From: Pectinatus sp.
GTDB lineage: Bacteria > Bacillota > Negativicutes > Selenomonadales > Selenomonadaceae
Reading direction: 5' to 3'
Length of the DNA stretch: 47,785 bases
Assembly (NCBI GenBank): GCA_020025135.1
Contig: JAHHSQ010000006.1
Span: 1-47,785, forward strand
Below, one piece after another: positions 1-7,610 of the stretch. A model generated the notes under the pieces. It searched no databases. It saw only the letters and a list, made by a program, of their open reading frames with translations, and was not told the origin of the DNA. Positions within the stretch are counted from its first letter, which is position 1. Each line of letters begins with the position of its first letter. Position numbers and translations under genes: made by a program.

Positions 1-194
1 TGTGCCACAGTTTCATTAACGACCCCCGCATTAGCGCCATTATAGAAGGCGCTAACGACAATGGTCGGCGGAGAAATTTGCGGATACTGTGCCACTGGCA
101 GTTGGGTCATAGAAATTGTCCCAACCAGAACAATGATAAGAGAGATGACGATAGCAAAAATCGGCCTATTGATAAAAAATCTTGCCAAGTTCAT
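1..194 (-). CDS. RND efflux pump inner-membrane subunit, N-terminus only (AcrB/HAE1 family)
   Basis: This is the first 64 codons of an RND multidrug exporter; the rest lies beyond the left edge. The visible protein reads MNLARFFINRPIFAIVIS, followed by a first membrane helix and then LPVAQYPQISPPTI, the classic start of AcrB-type pumps, which use the proton gradient to drive drugs through a tripartite complex. The AGGAGG site (202-197) overlaps the stop codon of the upstream adaptor gene, so the two are co-transcribed and probably translationally coupled. It sits only 2 nt before the ATG at 194; a TTG at 188-186 has better spacing and is a possible alternative start. The family call is secure; substrate range cannot be read from this piece. 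Confidence 0.93.
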   Translation of the reverse strand, partial: MNLARFFINRPIFAIVISLIIVLVGTISMTQLPVAQYPQISPPTIVVSAFYNGANAGVVNETVA

Positions 195-200
195 CGCCTC

Positions 201-1388
201 CTATTTTTTCGTTGTTTTAGCATCCGGTTTCTGCAAAGCCTGATTGTTTAAAATAGCCGTCAATTCAGACATATTCAACATCTTCGCCTGAATAGGCGTA
301 TCTGGTCTTAGGGTCGTTAAACCTTCTACGATAACCTTATCCCCAGCCTTTAAGCCACTAGTGATAATTTGATAATCGCCAGTCTTAGCTCCTAATGTTA
401 CCATTGTCATCTTCGCTTTATTGTCGGCACCAACAACCATGACATAAGATTTATCCAACATCTGTTGTACAGCTAACTGCGGTACCAAGATGGCATTCTT
501 GACCGTTTCGCCAGTAAAGCTAATGCGCGTAAACATTCCAGGCAAAAGCAGATGCTGCGGATTAGCAAAAACTGCCTTCACCGTCAATGTCCCAGTACCA
601 TTGGCTAAAGCTTGTTTATCCACCTGCACAATCTTACCTGCAATTGGATAAGTTGAACCATCACTCAAAGTGAGATGTACTTCTTTGCCAACAAAGTTGC
701 CATTAAAAATACGATTAAACTGTAAATACTCATTTTCACTGATATTAAACTGCACAAAAACAGGATTAATAGACCCTAAAGTAACTAAAGTCGTATTCCC
801 CGCTGTCGCATATGTACCAGTAGAAACATCATTAACGCCAAGGCGACCTGAAATAGGCGCGTAGACTGTCGTATTATTGTAGTCAGTTTGAGCTCGATTG
901 ACCATCGCTTGATTAGCTGCCACTGCTGCCTGATAGGCTGCTACCGTATGTTCCTGATTAGTATATGTCTGGGCAGAAATTCCACCACTCTTTATCAGCA
1001 TCGCATAACGCGACAAATCCTGCTGGGCATTGCTTAACTGCGCTTCTGCTTGTGCTAAATTTGCCCGTGCCTGATTGAGAGCGCTGATATATGTACTATC
1101 ATCTATCTTGTATAATGCTTGGCCTGCACTAACTTGTTGCCCTCCCTGAATATATTTTGCTACTATTGAACCAGACACGCGTGACTGGACATTTACTTCA
1201 TTCATCGCTTTGACCACACCTGGATAGACAAAAGTCAGCGGTGTATCTTTCGGAGTAATGGAAATAGCCGCCACCGGTACTGCTGTTGGCTGAGCCTCTT
1301 TTTTATTGCCACAGCCAGACACAAAAAAAAGCACTGCACATATCGCTAAAACTGAGCCTAATGCAGCAATTCTGCCTTTTTCAGCCAC
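201..1388 (-). CDS. RND efflux periplasmic adaptor lipoprotein (AcrA/MexA family)
   Basis: Membrane fusion protein that links the inner-membrane RND pump to an outer-membrane channel. It has 395 residues, normal for the family. The N-terminus is a lipoprotein signal with the lipobox VSGC, so the mature protein should be anchored by an acylated Cys. The lipoyl/barrel-sandwich part (VNVQSRVSGSIV), an alpha-helical hairpin rich in Ala, Gln and Asn (about residues 100-150) and the beta-barrel with VPQLAVQQ follow in the usual order. The start is a GTG at 1388 with GGAGGG seven bases upstream. It is first in the operon, before the AcrB-like gene, behind a promoter that carries a large palindrome and opposite a marR gene, so MarR control is likely. 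An outer-membrane partner is not visible. Confidence 0.93.
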   Translation of the reverse strand: MAEKGRIAALGSVLAICAVLFFVSGCGNKKEAQPTAVPVAAISITPKDTPLTFVYPGVVKAMNEVNVQSRVSGSIVAKYIQGGQQVSAGQALYKIDDSTYISALNQARANLAQAEAQLSNAQQDLSRYAMLIKSGGISAQTYTNQEHTVAAYQAAVAANQAMVNRAQTDYNNTTVYAPISGRLGVNDVSTGTYATAGNTTLVTLGSINPVFVQFNISENEYLQFNRIFNGNFVGKEVHLTLSDGSTYPIAGKIVQVDKQALANGTGTLTVKAVFANPQHLLLPGMFTRISFTGETVKNAILVPQLAVQQMLDKSYVMVVGADNKAKMTMVTLGAKTGDYQIITSGLKAGDKVIVEGLTTLRPDTPIQAKMLNMSELTAILNNQALQKPDAKTTKK

Positions 1389-1480
1389 AAAAATCCCTCC
1401 ACATAAATAAATATTATATTAATCCTGAAGCATTCTTCCGGATGGAAACAAATTGCTTGATTCCACAGGGGAAAAGCGCC

Positions 1481-1508
1481 TATATAGTAAATAAATATTT
1501 ACTATATA
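1481..1508. promoter_or_regulatory. 28-bp palindromic operator, probable MarR site
   Basis: The arms TATATAGTAAATA and TATTTACTATATA are perfect complements around a two-base centre (AA). MarR-family dimers typically bind AT-rich inverted repeats of this kind. The site lies directly downstream of the predicted transcription start of the pump operon, where a bound repressor would block the polymerase. The divergent marR gene at 1981 is the natural candidate ligand-responsive repressor; that link is inference. Confidence 0.6.
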
Positions 1509-1516
1509 CGAACTTT

Positions 1517-1545
1517 ATAGTATAGTATATTTATTGTAATGTCAA
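1517..1545 (-). promoter_or_regulatory. Promoter of the RND pump operon
   Basis: On the minus strand a perfect -35 box TTGACA (1545-1540) is followed after 17 bases by TACTAT (1522-1517); an overlapping TATACT gives a 15-base spacing. Transcription would start near 1510, immediately before the palindrome at 1481-1508. The leader to the GTG start at 1388 is about 120 nt. Confidence 0.6.
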
Positions 1546-1980
1546 GCAATAATTATCAGTAAAAGAATTGACAATAAAATCAGAAAATAAGCTCCTTTTC
1601 TAAAATAATTTTTTCTATAAAAATTTTCCCAAATTATAGTATGATATTATATGTATATATATATTCACGAAAAAACAATTCCAATAACCATTAGCCAAAA
1701 TATATGTGATAAACATATTAATAACGTTGAACATGGCAGAGGTTCAACGTTTAACCAGATAATAGAAAGAGAAAGGTGGTAAAACTGCTGCACACTCTGC
1801 CAATATAGACCAACGGGAACGCACTATATTTAGATATGCTACGGAATGAAGTATTTAACCAATTCTTCTGACACTAAAAACCATTTATCTCGCCAGTATA
1901 TAGTCGCTTCGCTTTTCTTTGCTGGCACTAAATAGCTGTCGAATATAACCGGTAATATTTCCCCCGGAACTGATCTGTCT

Positions 1981-2460
1981 ATGTTTTTAGTAGCAGAAAT
2001 ATTATTGAATAAGAAATTTTATCCCATCATTGATGACTTTATCGGTCTCATCTTCTTTTTCCGACATCGCATTTTTCGCAATATAAACTTGCCACTACCC
2101 ATTAACCAATTTTCCGTTCTCATGCTTCTCTCCTATGAAGGCAAAATGACCCCTTCGCAAGTTAGTCAACGCCTGCTCATCATCAAGCAACAGCTAACTC
2201 CCATTTTACACCGCTTAGGGCAAAATGGCCTCATTGAAAGGCGCTCCAATCCCCATGATAAACGCTGTACCAACATCTATATAACCGATAAAGGAAAGAA
2301 GTTCGTCACCAAACATGAGGACCAAATAAAGGCGCGTTTAGCCTGTGGTATTGTCAACTTGACCCCTGAAGAAGTGAAAAAGTTTAGCAATGCCTTAACT
2401 GTCCTCAGAAGCCTTTCTGAAAAATTCTTTAGCAATGAAAAGGATGAAACCAATGCCTAA
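1981..2460 (+). CDS. MarR-family transcriptional regulator
   Basis: A 159-residue winged-helix regulator of usual MarR size. The central part (about residues 40-110) has the expected order: a helix with QFSVLMLLSYEG, the recognition helix region MTPSQVSQRLLIIKQQLTPIL, then a wing with LIERRSNPHDKRCTNIYITDKG, including the conserved D-x-R-like wing motif. Such proteins are homodimers that usually release DNA on binding small aromatic or drug-like ligands. It is divergent from an RND pump operon whose promoter carries a large palindrome, suggesting it represses the pump. The ribosome site before the ATG is weak (GGAA about 14 bases upstream), so the start is uncertain. It overlaps ansA downstream. 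Confidence 0.88.
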   Translation: MFLVAEILLNKKFYPIIDDFIGLIFFFRHRIFRNINLPLPINQFSVLMLLSYEGKMTPSQVSQRLLIIKQQLTPILHRLGQNGLIERRSNPHDKRCTNIYITDKGKKFVTKHEDQIKARLACGIVNLTPEEVKKFSNALTVLRSLSEKFFSNEKDETNA

Positions 2461-3421
2461 AAAAATATTAATGATTGCCACTGGAGGCACAATCGCCTGT
2501 GAACGCTCCTCCGATGGCTTAGTACCTCAATTAACTGGCAATAAATTACTAGAGCTATTGCCACAGTTACGAAATATCGGCCAAATAGAAATCAAGGAAT
2601 TAATGCAGATAGATAGCTCTAACATCACGCCAAAAGAGTGGCTCTGCATGGCCCATTATGTCGACTTAGTCAAGGACGATTATGATGGCTTCGTTATCAC
2701 ACATGGTACGGACACAATGGCTTATACGGCGACAGCCCTCTACCATATCCTCAAAAACTTCCCCAAACCACTCGCCATTACTGGCTCACAACTGCCCATG
2801 GAAGTTTCAGGCTCTGATGCTCCCGCTAATCTAACCAATGCTTTTCTCACAGCAGCAAGTGACCATGCCGGAATATTTCTCGTCTTTAATGGTCTCATTC
2901 ACAATGCCCTCTACGTCAAAAAATTATATAGTGAAAACTTTATCGGCTTTGCCAGTATCAATCATTCCATCTCTGGCAAGATTCAAGCTGACACAATAAC
3001 TTGGCTAGAGGAAAAAACTACTCCTATAAATGCCTACCAACTGTGCGACCGCTTAGAAGAAAAGGTTTGTGTACTGAAATTATTGCCAGGTAATCCGCCC
3101 GACCTTATCGACCTACTGGTCAAGGCCGGCTATCGAGGCATCATTGTCGAGGGCTTTGGTTCAGGTGGCGTCCCCACGATTGCTTCAAACAATTTTATTC
3201 CAGCTATAAAGAGGGCCGTCCAAAAAGGCGTTGCTATAGTCAGCACTACCCAATGCCTCTATGATGGAGCTCATCTAGATAAATATCCGATTGGCATCCT
3301 AGCAGCCAGAGAAGGGGCTATTTCTGGGGGCTACTTTACCACTGAGGCACTCGCCATTCGCTTGATGCAAGCTTTAGGCGAAACCACTGATTTAGAAAAA
3401 ATAAAACAATATTTCCAATAA
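2453..3421 (+). CDS. ansA: Type I L-asparaginase (cytoplasmic)
   Basis: Hydrolyses L-asparagine to aspartate and ammonia. The N-terminal TGGTIA motif with the first catalytic Thr and the later HGTDTMAYTA motif with the second Thr-Asp pair are both present, and there is no signal peptide, which points to the cytoplasmic type I enzyme. From the chosen ATG at 2453 (MPKKILMIATGG) the protein has 322 residues, typical length. ATGs at 2435 and 2444 are also in frame, but AAGGA at 2441 is well placed only for 2453. The gene overlaps the end of marR by 8 nt, so the two are coupled. Why an asparaginase is tied to a drug-pump regulator is not evident. Confidence 0.92.
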   Translation: MPKKILMIATGGTIACERSSDGLVPQLTGNKLLELLPQLRNIGQIEIKELMQIDSSNITPKEWLCMAHYVDLVKDDYDGFVITHGTDTMAYTATALYHILKNFPKPLAITGSQLPMEVSGSDAPANLTNAFLTAASDHAGIFLVFNGLIHNALYVKKLYSENFIGFASINHSISGKIQADTITWLEEKTTPINAYQLCDRLEEKVCVLKLLPGNPPDLIDLLVKAGYRGIIVEGFGSGGVPTIASNNFIPAIKRAVQKGVAIVSTTQCLYDGAHLDKYPIGILAAREGAISGGYFTTEALAIRLMQALGETTDLEKIKQYFQ

Positions 3422-3456
3422 AAATAGAGGTGGAGAATATCTCCACCTCTATTTTT
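3421..3456. terminator. Bidirectional terminator between ansA and the permease
   Basis: A perfect 16-bp stem (AAAATAGAGGTGGAGA and its complement) with a three-base loop, flanked by A-run and T-run, ends both the plus-strand ansA transcript and the minus-strand permease transcript. Confidence 0.9.
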
Positions 3457-3476
3457 ATAAATACGAATAATTATCC

Positions 3477-4889
3477 TCAAGGGTTCCTACGAGAAGCCAA
3501 TTTTACTGATTTAGGAATGGCCAAACCAGAATGACTGTAACTATAAGAAAAATAAACCACAATTCCTAAAACTGTCCAAATAATAAAACGAACCCAGGTT
3601 AACGCCGGCAAATTGTACATCAAATATCCACAGCTCAGCATTGCCATGGGAGAAACAAATTTAATCGCCGGACACTTAAATCCTCTATCAATATTCGGTT
3701 GCGTAATACGCAAATATAGGACGCCAAATCCAGCGACAAAAAACGCAGAAAGCGTACCGATATTTGCCATTTCCGCAATTACATTGATAGGTGCTAAACC
3801 AGCAATTAGCGCCACTAAAACTGACCCACCGATGGTGACTAAATAGGGCGTATGATATTGCGGATGAACCTTACAAATCGCTGCTGGAATCATGCCATCA
3901 CGCGATAGGGCAAAAAAGATACGTGACTGCCCATATAATAGAACTAACAAAACTGTTGTAATACCGCAGATAGCACCTAAGGCAACGATAATAGCCCCAT
4001 AATGATAACCGATAACACGCAAAGCATAAGCCACTGGCTCGGCATTATTTAATTCCGTATAAGGAATCACACCCGTCAAGACTAAGGCGACGATAAAATA
4101 TAACAATGCACAAACTGCTAACGAGCCCAATATGCCAATTGGTACGGTACGAGAAGGGTTTTTCGCCTCTTCTGCTGTCGTAGCAACAGCATCAAAGCCA
4201 ATATAAGCAAAAAAAACAATCGAGGCTCCCGCCACTACTCCATGGTAACCAAACGGTAGGAAAGGATGCCAATTAACTACTTTTATATGTGGTATCGCCA
4301 AAAACAAAAAGAGGGCGATAATTGCGATTTTTACAAATACCAAAATGCGGTTGAGAACAATACTCTCTTTCGTCCCACGTAATAGCAAAAAACCTAAAAA
4401 CAAGGTAATTAAAACGGCTGGCAAATTTACAATACCACCTTCTGCTGGTACCGTCGTCCAAGATGACGCAAGGTGCACGCCGTTGGCCTCCAAAAGACCA
4501 AGGACATAGCCAGACCAACCAGCGGCTACAGTACTACAAGTAACGGTATATTCCAAAATCAAATTCCACCCTACTAAAAAAGCGATAAACTCTCCCAAAG
4601 AAGCATATGTATAAGTGTAAGCACTGCCTGATGAAGGTACCATAGAAGCGTATTCTGCATAGGCTAAACCAGCAAAAGAACAGGCAACAGAGGCGATAAC
4701 AAAAGAAAGAGAAATGCCTGGTCCAGCATAGAGCGCTGCCCCAATACCAGTCAAGACAAATATGCCGGTGCCGATGACACTACCTATTCCAAGAAAAATC
4801 AAATCCCATACGCCCAAATTGCGTTCTAGGGCAGAGTGAGCTGCCATATTCTGTAACTCTGCAATATTTTTTTTGCGAAATAAATTCAT
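3477..4889 (-). CDS. APC-family amino acid permease (cationic amino acid transporter type)
   Basis: A polytopic membrane protein of about 470 residues with roughly 12 hydrophobic segments. The first helix contains GIGSVIGTGIFVLTG, the unwound substrate-binding segment typical of APC transporters, and helix 6 carries FFAYIGFDAVATTAEEAKNPSRTVP, characteristic of the YfnA/CAT subgroup that moves basic or neutral amino acids with protons. The ATG at 4889 is chosen because AGGTGA lies five bases ahead; a GTG nine bases upstream is part of that ribosome site. It is a single gene between its own promoter and a bidirectional terminator. The exact substrate is not deducible. Confidence 0.9.
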   Translation of the reverse strand: MNLFRKKNIAELQNMAAHSALERNLGVWDLIFLGIGSVIGTGIFVLTGIGAALYAGPGISLSFVIASVACSFAGLAYAEYASMVPSSGSAYTYTYASLGEFIAFLVGWNLILEYTVTCSTVAAGWSGYVLGLLEANGVHLASSWTTVPAEGGIVNLPAVLITLFLGFLLLRGTKESIVLNRILVFVKIAIIALFLFLAIPHIKVVNWHPFLPFGYHGVVAGASIVFFAYIGFDAVATTAEEAKNPSRTVPIGILGSLAVCALLYFIVALVLTGVIPYTELNNAEPVAYALRVIGYHYGAIIVALGAICGITTVLLVLLYGQSRIFFALSRDGMIPAAICKVHPQYHTPYLVTIGGSVLVALIAGLAPINVIAEMANIGTLSAFFVAGFGVLYLRITQPNIDRGFKCPAIKFVSPMAMLSCGYLMYNLPALTWVRFIIWTVLGIVVYFSYSYSHSGLAIPKSVKLASRRNP

Positions 4890-4985
4890 TTTTATCACCT
4901 ATATCTGTCATCATCAAAGATTTATTTTTGTTTGCAATGTTTCATTTTATAATCCATCTATGTTTCTTGAGAAAAAACTTTTTTC

Positions 4986-5014
4986 ATTATAACATTTTTA
5001 TTATATTTTGCCAA
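4986..5014 (-). promoter_or_regulatory. Promoter of the APC permease
   Basis: On the minus strand TTGGCA (5014-5009), 17 bases, then a perfect TATAAT (4991-4986). Transcription would start about 90 bases before the permease ATG. Confidence 0.65.
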
Positions 5015-5097
5015 TGGATTTTTGTCCTTTTTCCGCTCAATAACGATAATTATTAAAGTATAATTACTGCGTAATAGGTTTTGATGATTAAAAAAGC

Positions 5098-5197
5098 AAA
5101 CCCGCATAAAGCGAGCTTACTGCACAGATTTTTATTGACTATCAGGACCAATACAAGTAGAGTATTTCTAATAGATGATAAGGAGGCGAGCGGGTTT
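5098..5197 (+). promoter_or_regulatory. Leader of the thioredoxin gene with a long-range inverted repeat
   Basis: AAACCCGC (5098-5105) and GCGGGTTT (5190-5197) are exact complements flanking most of the leader. A strong AGGAGG (5181-5186) lies between them but 23 bases ahead of the thioredoxin ATG. A -10-like TATAAT is at 5059-5064. The arrangement could hide or present the ribosome site; no known element is recognised. Confidence 0.35.
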
Positions 5198-5209
5198 ATT
5201 CCCCACAAT

Positions 5210-5530
5210 ATGAATACGTACACACAAACAAATTTTTCTGAAGATGTCTTAAAAGCAGATTTACCGGTAATCGTCATCTTTAAAGCCAGCTGGTGCGAGC
5301 CTTGTCACAATTTTTTTGATATTGCCATAAATATAGAAAAAAAGGGCGCTGGAAAGTATTATATTGGCACAGTGGACACTGACGACGAACCAGAGCTTTG
5401 TCAAAAATATGCCATTCAATCCATTCCAACAACCCTTATTTTTAAACACAGCGAAATCATCGGCCAACTAATTGGCGTCGTAAAAGAAGACGATATTTTC
5501 CATATTCTCGAAAAGAAAAATTCACATTAA
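5210..5530 (+). CDS. Thioredoxin-family protein
   Basis: A 106-residue thioredoxin-fold protein. The redox motif is WCEPC (Cys29/Cys32) and the cis-proline loop is SIPTTLIF, both in the expected places; there is no signal peptide, so it acts in the cytoplasm on protein disulfides. The dipeptide EP instead of the usual GP between the cysteines should shift its redox potential. The frame is open further upstream to 5081, but that extension is poor in thioredoxin-like sequence; the ATG at 5210 matches the family. Spacing from AGGAGG (5181-5186) is too long for direct use, see the leader entry. Its 3' end overlaps alr tail to tail by 9 nt. Confidence 0.85.
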   Translation: MNTYTQTNFSEDVLKADLPVIVIFKASWCEPCHNFFDIAINIEKKGAGKYYIGTVDTDDEPELCQKYAIQSIPTTLIFKHSEIIGQLIGVVKEDDIFHILEKKNSH

Positions 5531-6679
5531 AATATAGTTGTCAATCTTTGAGAGCTTGCCGTTGCGATAATAGCAACGTGGCAAACGTCTCCCCAACATA
5601 CAAACAATTTCATAGTTAATAGTGCCAATAAGCGTTGCCAATAATTCTGGCGAGATAGTTTTTCCGCCCTGTTCACCAATTAAAACTACCTCGTCACCTA
5701 TCTTAGCACCCTTAATATGCGTTATATCAACCATACATTGGTCCATGCAGATATTTCCCAAAATAGGTGCTTTTTGACCGTGAATCAAAACGTATGCCTT
5801 GCCAGAAAATAATCTCGTATAACCATCAGCATAACCAATCGGCAAAGTTGCCACAACTGTCGGCTTAGTGGCGATAAATTTTCGTCCATAACCGACACTA
5901 TCTCCAGCAGATAAAGTTTTGATATGCATAATACGACATTTTAGGCTGATGGCCGGACGCACCCCCCGCAAACGGCGCATATCCGTAGCGGCTGATGGTT
6001 CCATCCCGTATAGAATGATGCCAGCCCGAACCATGTCTTCGTAGCAATCCAACTGAGCAATAGCTGCGCTATTGGCACAATGGTGCACGGGAATATTTAT
6101 GCCCAGCTTAGCTAATTCCTGATAGACGAAACAGAACCGCTGATATTGTAGTTTTGTATAGTCCTGCACTGTCGTATCGGCAAGAGCAAAATGCGTGAAA
6201 ATACCTTCTATTGTTAAGTCTGGCAACTGAGCAATACGCGCTATTTCTTGTACAGACTCTTGCGTAGCCGGATACCCAATACGTCCCATACCGGTATCTA
6301 TTTTAATATGTACCAGCGCTGTTTTGTGTAATTTTTTAGCAATTTGCGATAAACCGACAGCAAAATCATAATTATAAACCGCTAGAGTAATATTATTTTG
6401 CAGAGCTAATTCTGCCTGATTCAACTCTACAGTTCCCAAAATCAAAATTGGCGCTTCAATACCATGTTGCCGCAATTCCAAAGCTTCATCCATCTCCGAA
6501 ACTGCTAGACGAGTTGCACCACTTTGTAAAACAGTTTTAGCCACCTCTACTGCTCCATGACCATAGGCATTAGCCTTTACTACCGCCATTACTTCCACAT
6601 GGGACGGAACCTGTTTCCGAATAATTTCCATATTGCGTTTGATAGTATCAAGATTAATTTCCACCCAAGCTGGTCTCAT
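5522..6679 (-). CDS. alr: Alanine racemase
   Basis: PLP-dependent conversion of L- to D-alanine for peptidoglycan. The N-terminal barrel has VVKANAYGHG, whose Lys35 binds PLP, and the C-terminal domain has SVGYGRKF with the second catalytic Tyr and CMDQCMVDIT near the active-site entrance. Length (385 residues from the chosen start) is normal. The ATG at 6679 gives the family start MRPAWVEINL and has AAAAAGG four bases upstream; an ATG at 6694 is an alternative. It follows the ECF transporter genes on the same strand at about 100 bp, with no convincing terminator between them, so read-through is possible. Confidence 0.95.
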   Translation of the reverse strand: MRPAWVEINLDTIKRNMEIIRKQVPSHVEVMAVVKANAYGHGAVEVAKTVLQSGATRLAVSEMDEALELRQHGIEAPILILGTVELNQAELALQNNITLAVYNYDFAVGLSQIAKKLHKTALVHIKIDTGMGRIGYPATQESVQEIARIAQLPDLTIEGIFTHFALADTTVQDYTKLQYQRFCFVYQELAKLGINIPVHHCANSAAIAQLDCYEDMVRAGIILYGMEPSAATDMRRLRGVRPAISLKCRIMHIKTLSAGDSVGYGRKFIATKPTVVATLPIGYADGYTRLFSGKAYVLIHGQKAPILGNICMDQCMVDITHIKGAKIGDEVVLIGEQGGKTISPELLATLIGTINYEIVCMLGRRLPRCYYRNGKLSKIDNYILM

Positions 6680-6782
6680 ATTACCTTTTTCCATCTTTTG
6701 CTTCAGAACCTTTCTTCGTTATCCTTCCTGACCACGAACACTATAAAAATTAACTAAAATCCGTGGTGTAAGCGATATTTTC

Positions 6783-7610
6783 TCAGTGAAACGGATTATA
6801 AAATCGTGAACCGTGATAAAAAGTGACTGCTAATGCCAAAACGGCAAAAATACAGAGCGACCCCATGAAATAATAATCCTGTCGGCGATACGGACGCGCA
6901 GCATACCAAGTGCGTCTATTTTTTTTGCCGAAACCACGCAATTCCATCGCATTACTGATACTATCAATGCGTTCCATACTAGAAAAAATCAGCGGGAAAA
7001 TGATAGCCGACATATTTTTCAGACGCTCTGTCCATTTAGCGCCAGAAGAAATATTGATACCACGCGCTTCTTGGGCATCTTTAATTTCTTCAAATTCCTG
7101 TTTGATATCTGGGATATAGCGTAGAGCTAAGGCCACCGAATAGCAGACCGTATAAGGCACTTTTAACTTATTAAACGAAGCGGCAAATTCACTGGGATTA
7201 GTCGTAATGATAAAAATAAATGAAGCGGGAATGACAATCAAATATTTTAAGACGATATTCATTTCATAAAACAACTGCTCCTGTGTCAGATAATAGGGAC
7301 CTACCACATGACAAATCACCGTCTTCGTTCCATAAATAAGCGTCCCTTGATTGGGGGCAAACAAATATATGGCAATGACATTGATAAACAAAAAAAACAT
7401 GATAACCTTAAATACTAACGAAATCTGCCGGTAATCTATTTTGGCAATTTTAAAAATAATCAAGCTAATGACTAACATTAAAAACAATATCCGCGTATCA
7501 TATGTAATCATGCCTACTAAAGACCAAATCAAAAAGAAAAGCAACTTACTAGTACCGGTTAAACGATAGATACTATTATCTTTCTGTGCATATGTTAAAA
7601 AATCAGTCAT
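6783..7610 (-). CDS. ECF transporter transmembrane subunit EcfT
   Basis: The scaffold subunit of an energy-coupling-factor vitamin/metabolite importer. It is 275 residues long with about five to six hydrophobic helices and the two Ala-Arg-Gly-type coupling motifs, EARGINISSG (about residue 180) and ELRGFG (about residue 223), which dock onto the ATPases. Its ATG overlaps the stop of the ATPase gene as ATGA, so translation is coupled. It completes an S-A-A-T set with the two upstream genes. Confidence 0.9.
   Translation of the reverse strand: MTDFLTYAQKDNSIYRLTGTSKLLFFLIWSLVGMITYDTRILFLMLVISLIIFKIAKIDYRQISLVFKVIMFFLFINVIAIYLFAPNQGTLIYGTKTVICHVVGPYYLTQEQLFYEMNIVLKYLIVIPASFIFIITTNPSEFAASFNKLKVPYTVCYSVALALRYIPDIKQEFEEIKDAQEARGINISSGAKWTERLKNMSAIIFPLIFSSMERIDSISNAMELRGFGKKNRRTWYAARPYRRQDYYFMGSLCIFAVLALAVTFYHGSRFYNPFH

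Larger units (their letters stand above)
1389..1980. other. Long divergent regulatory region between the pump operon and marR
   Basis: About 590 bp without a credible gene. Besides the pump promoter and palindrome it holds a perfect 10-bp stem-loop, AACGTTGAAC (1723-1732) and GTTCAACGTT (1742-1751) with a nine-base loop. It has no T-run, so it is not a typical terminator. An AT-rich stretch around 1635-1665 could hold the marR promoter. A Shine-Dalgarno-like AAAGGTGG near 1771 has no obvious start codon behind it. Confidence 0.5.

Noticed and set aside
1723..1751. 10-bp stem-loop upstream of marR as a terminator
   Set aside because: Perfect stem but no T-run on either strand and no gene ending nearby; listed only as part of the regulatory region.
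5081..5209. Thioredoxin starting at the upstream ATG 5081
   Set aside because: The extra 43 residues do not resemble the family and would cover the leader repeat; the 106-residue form has normal length.
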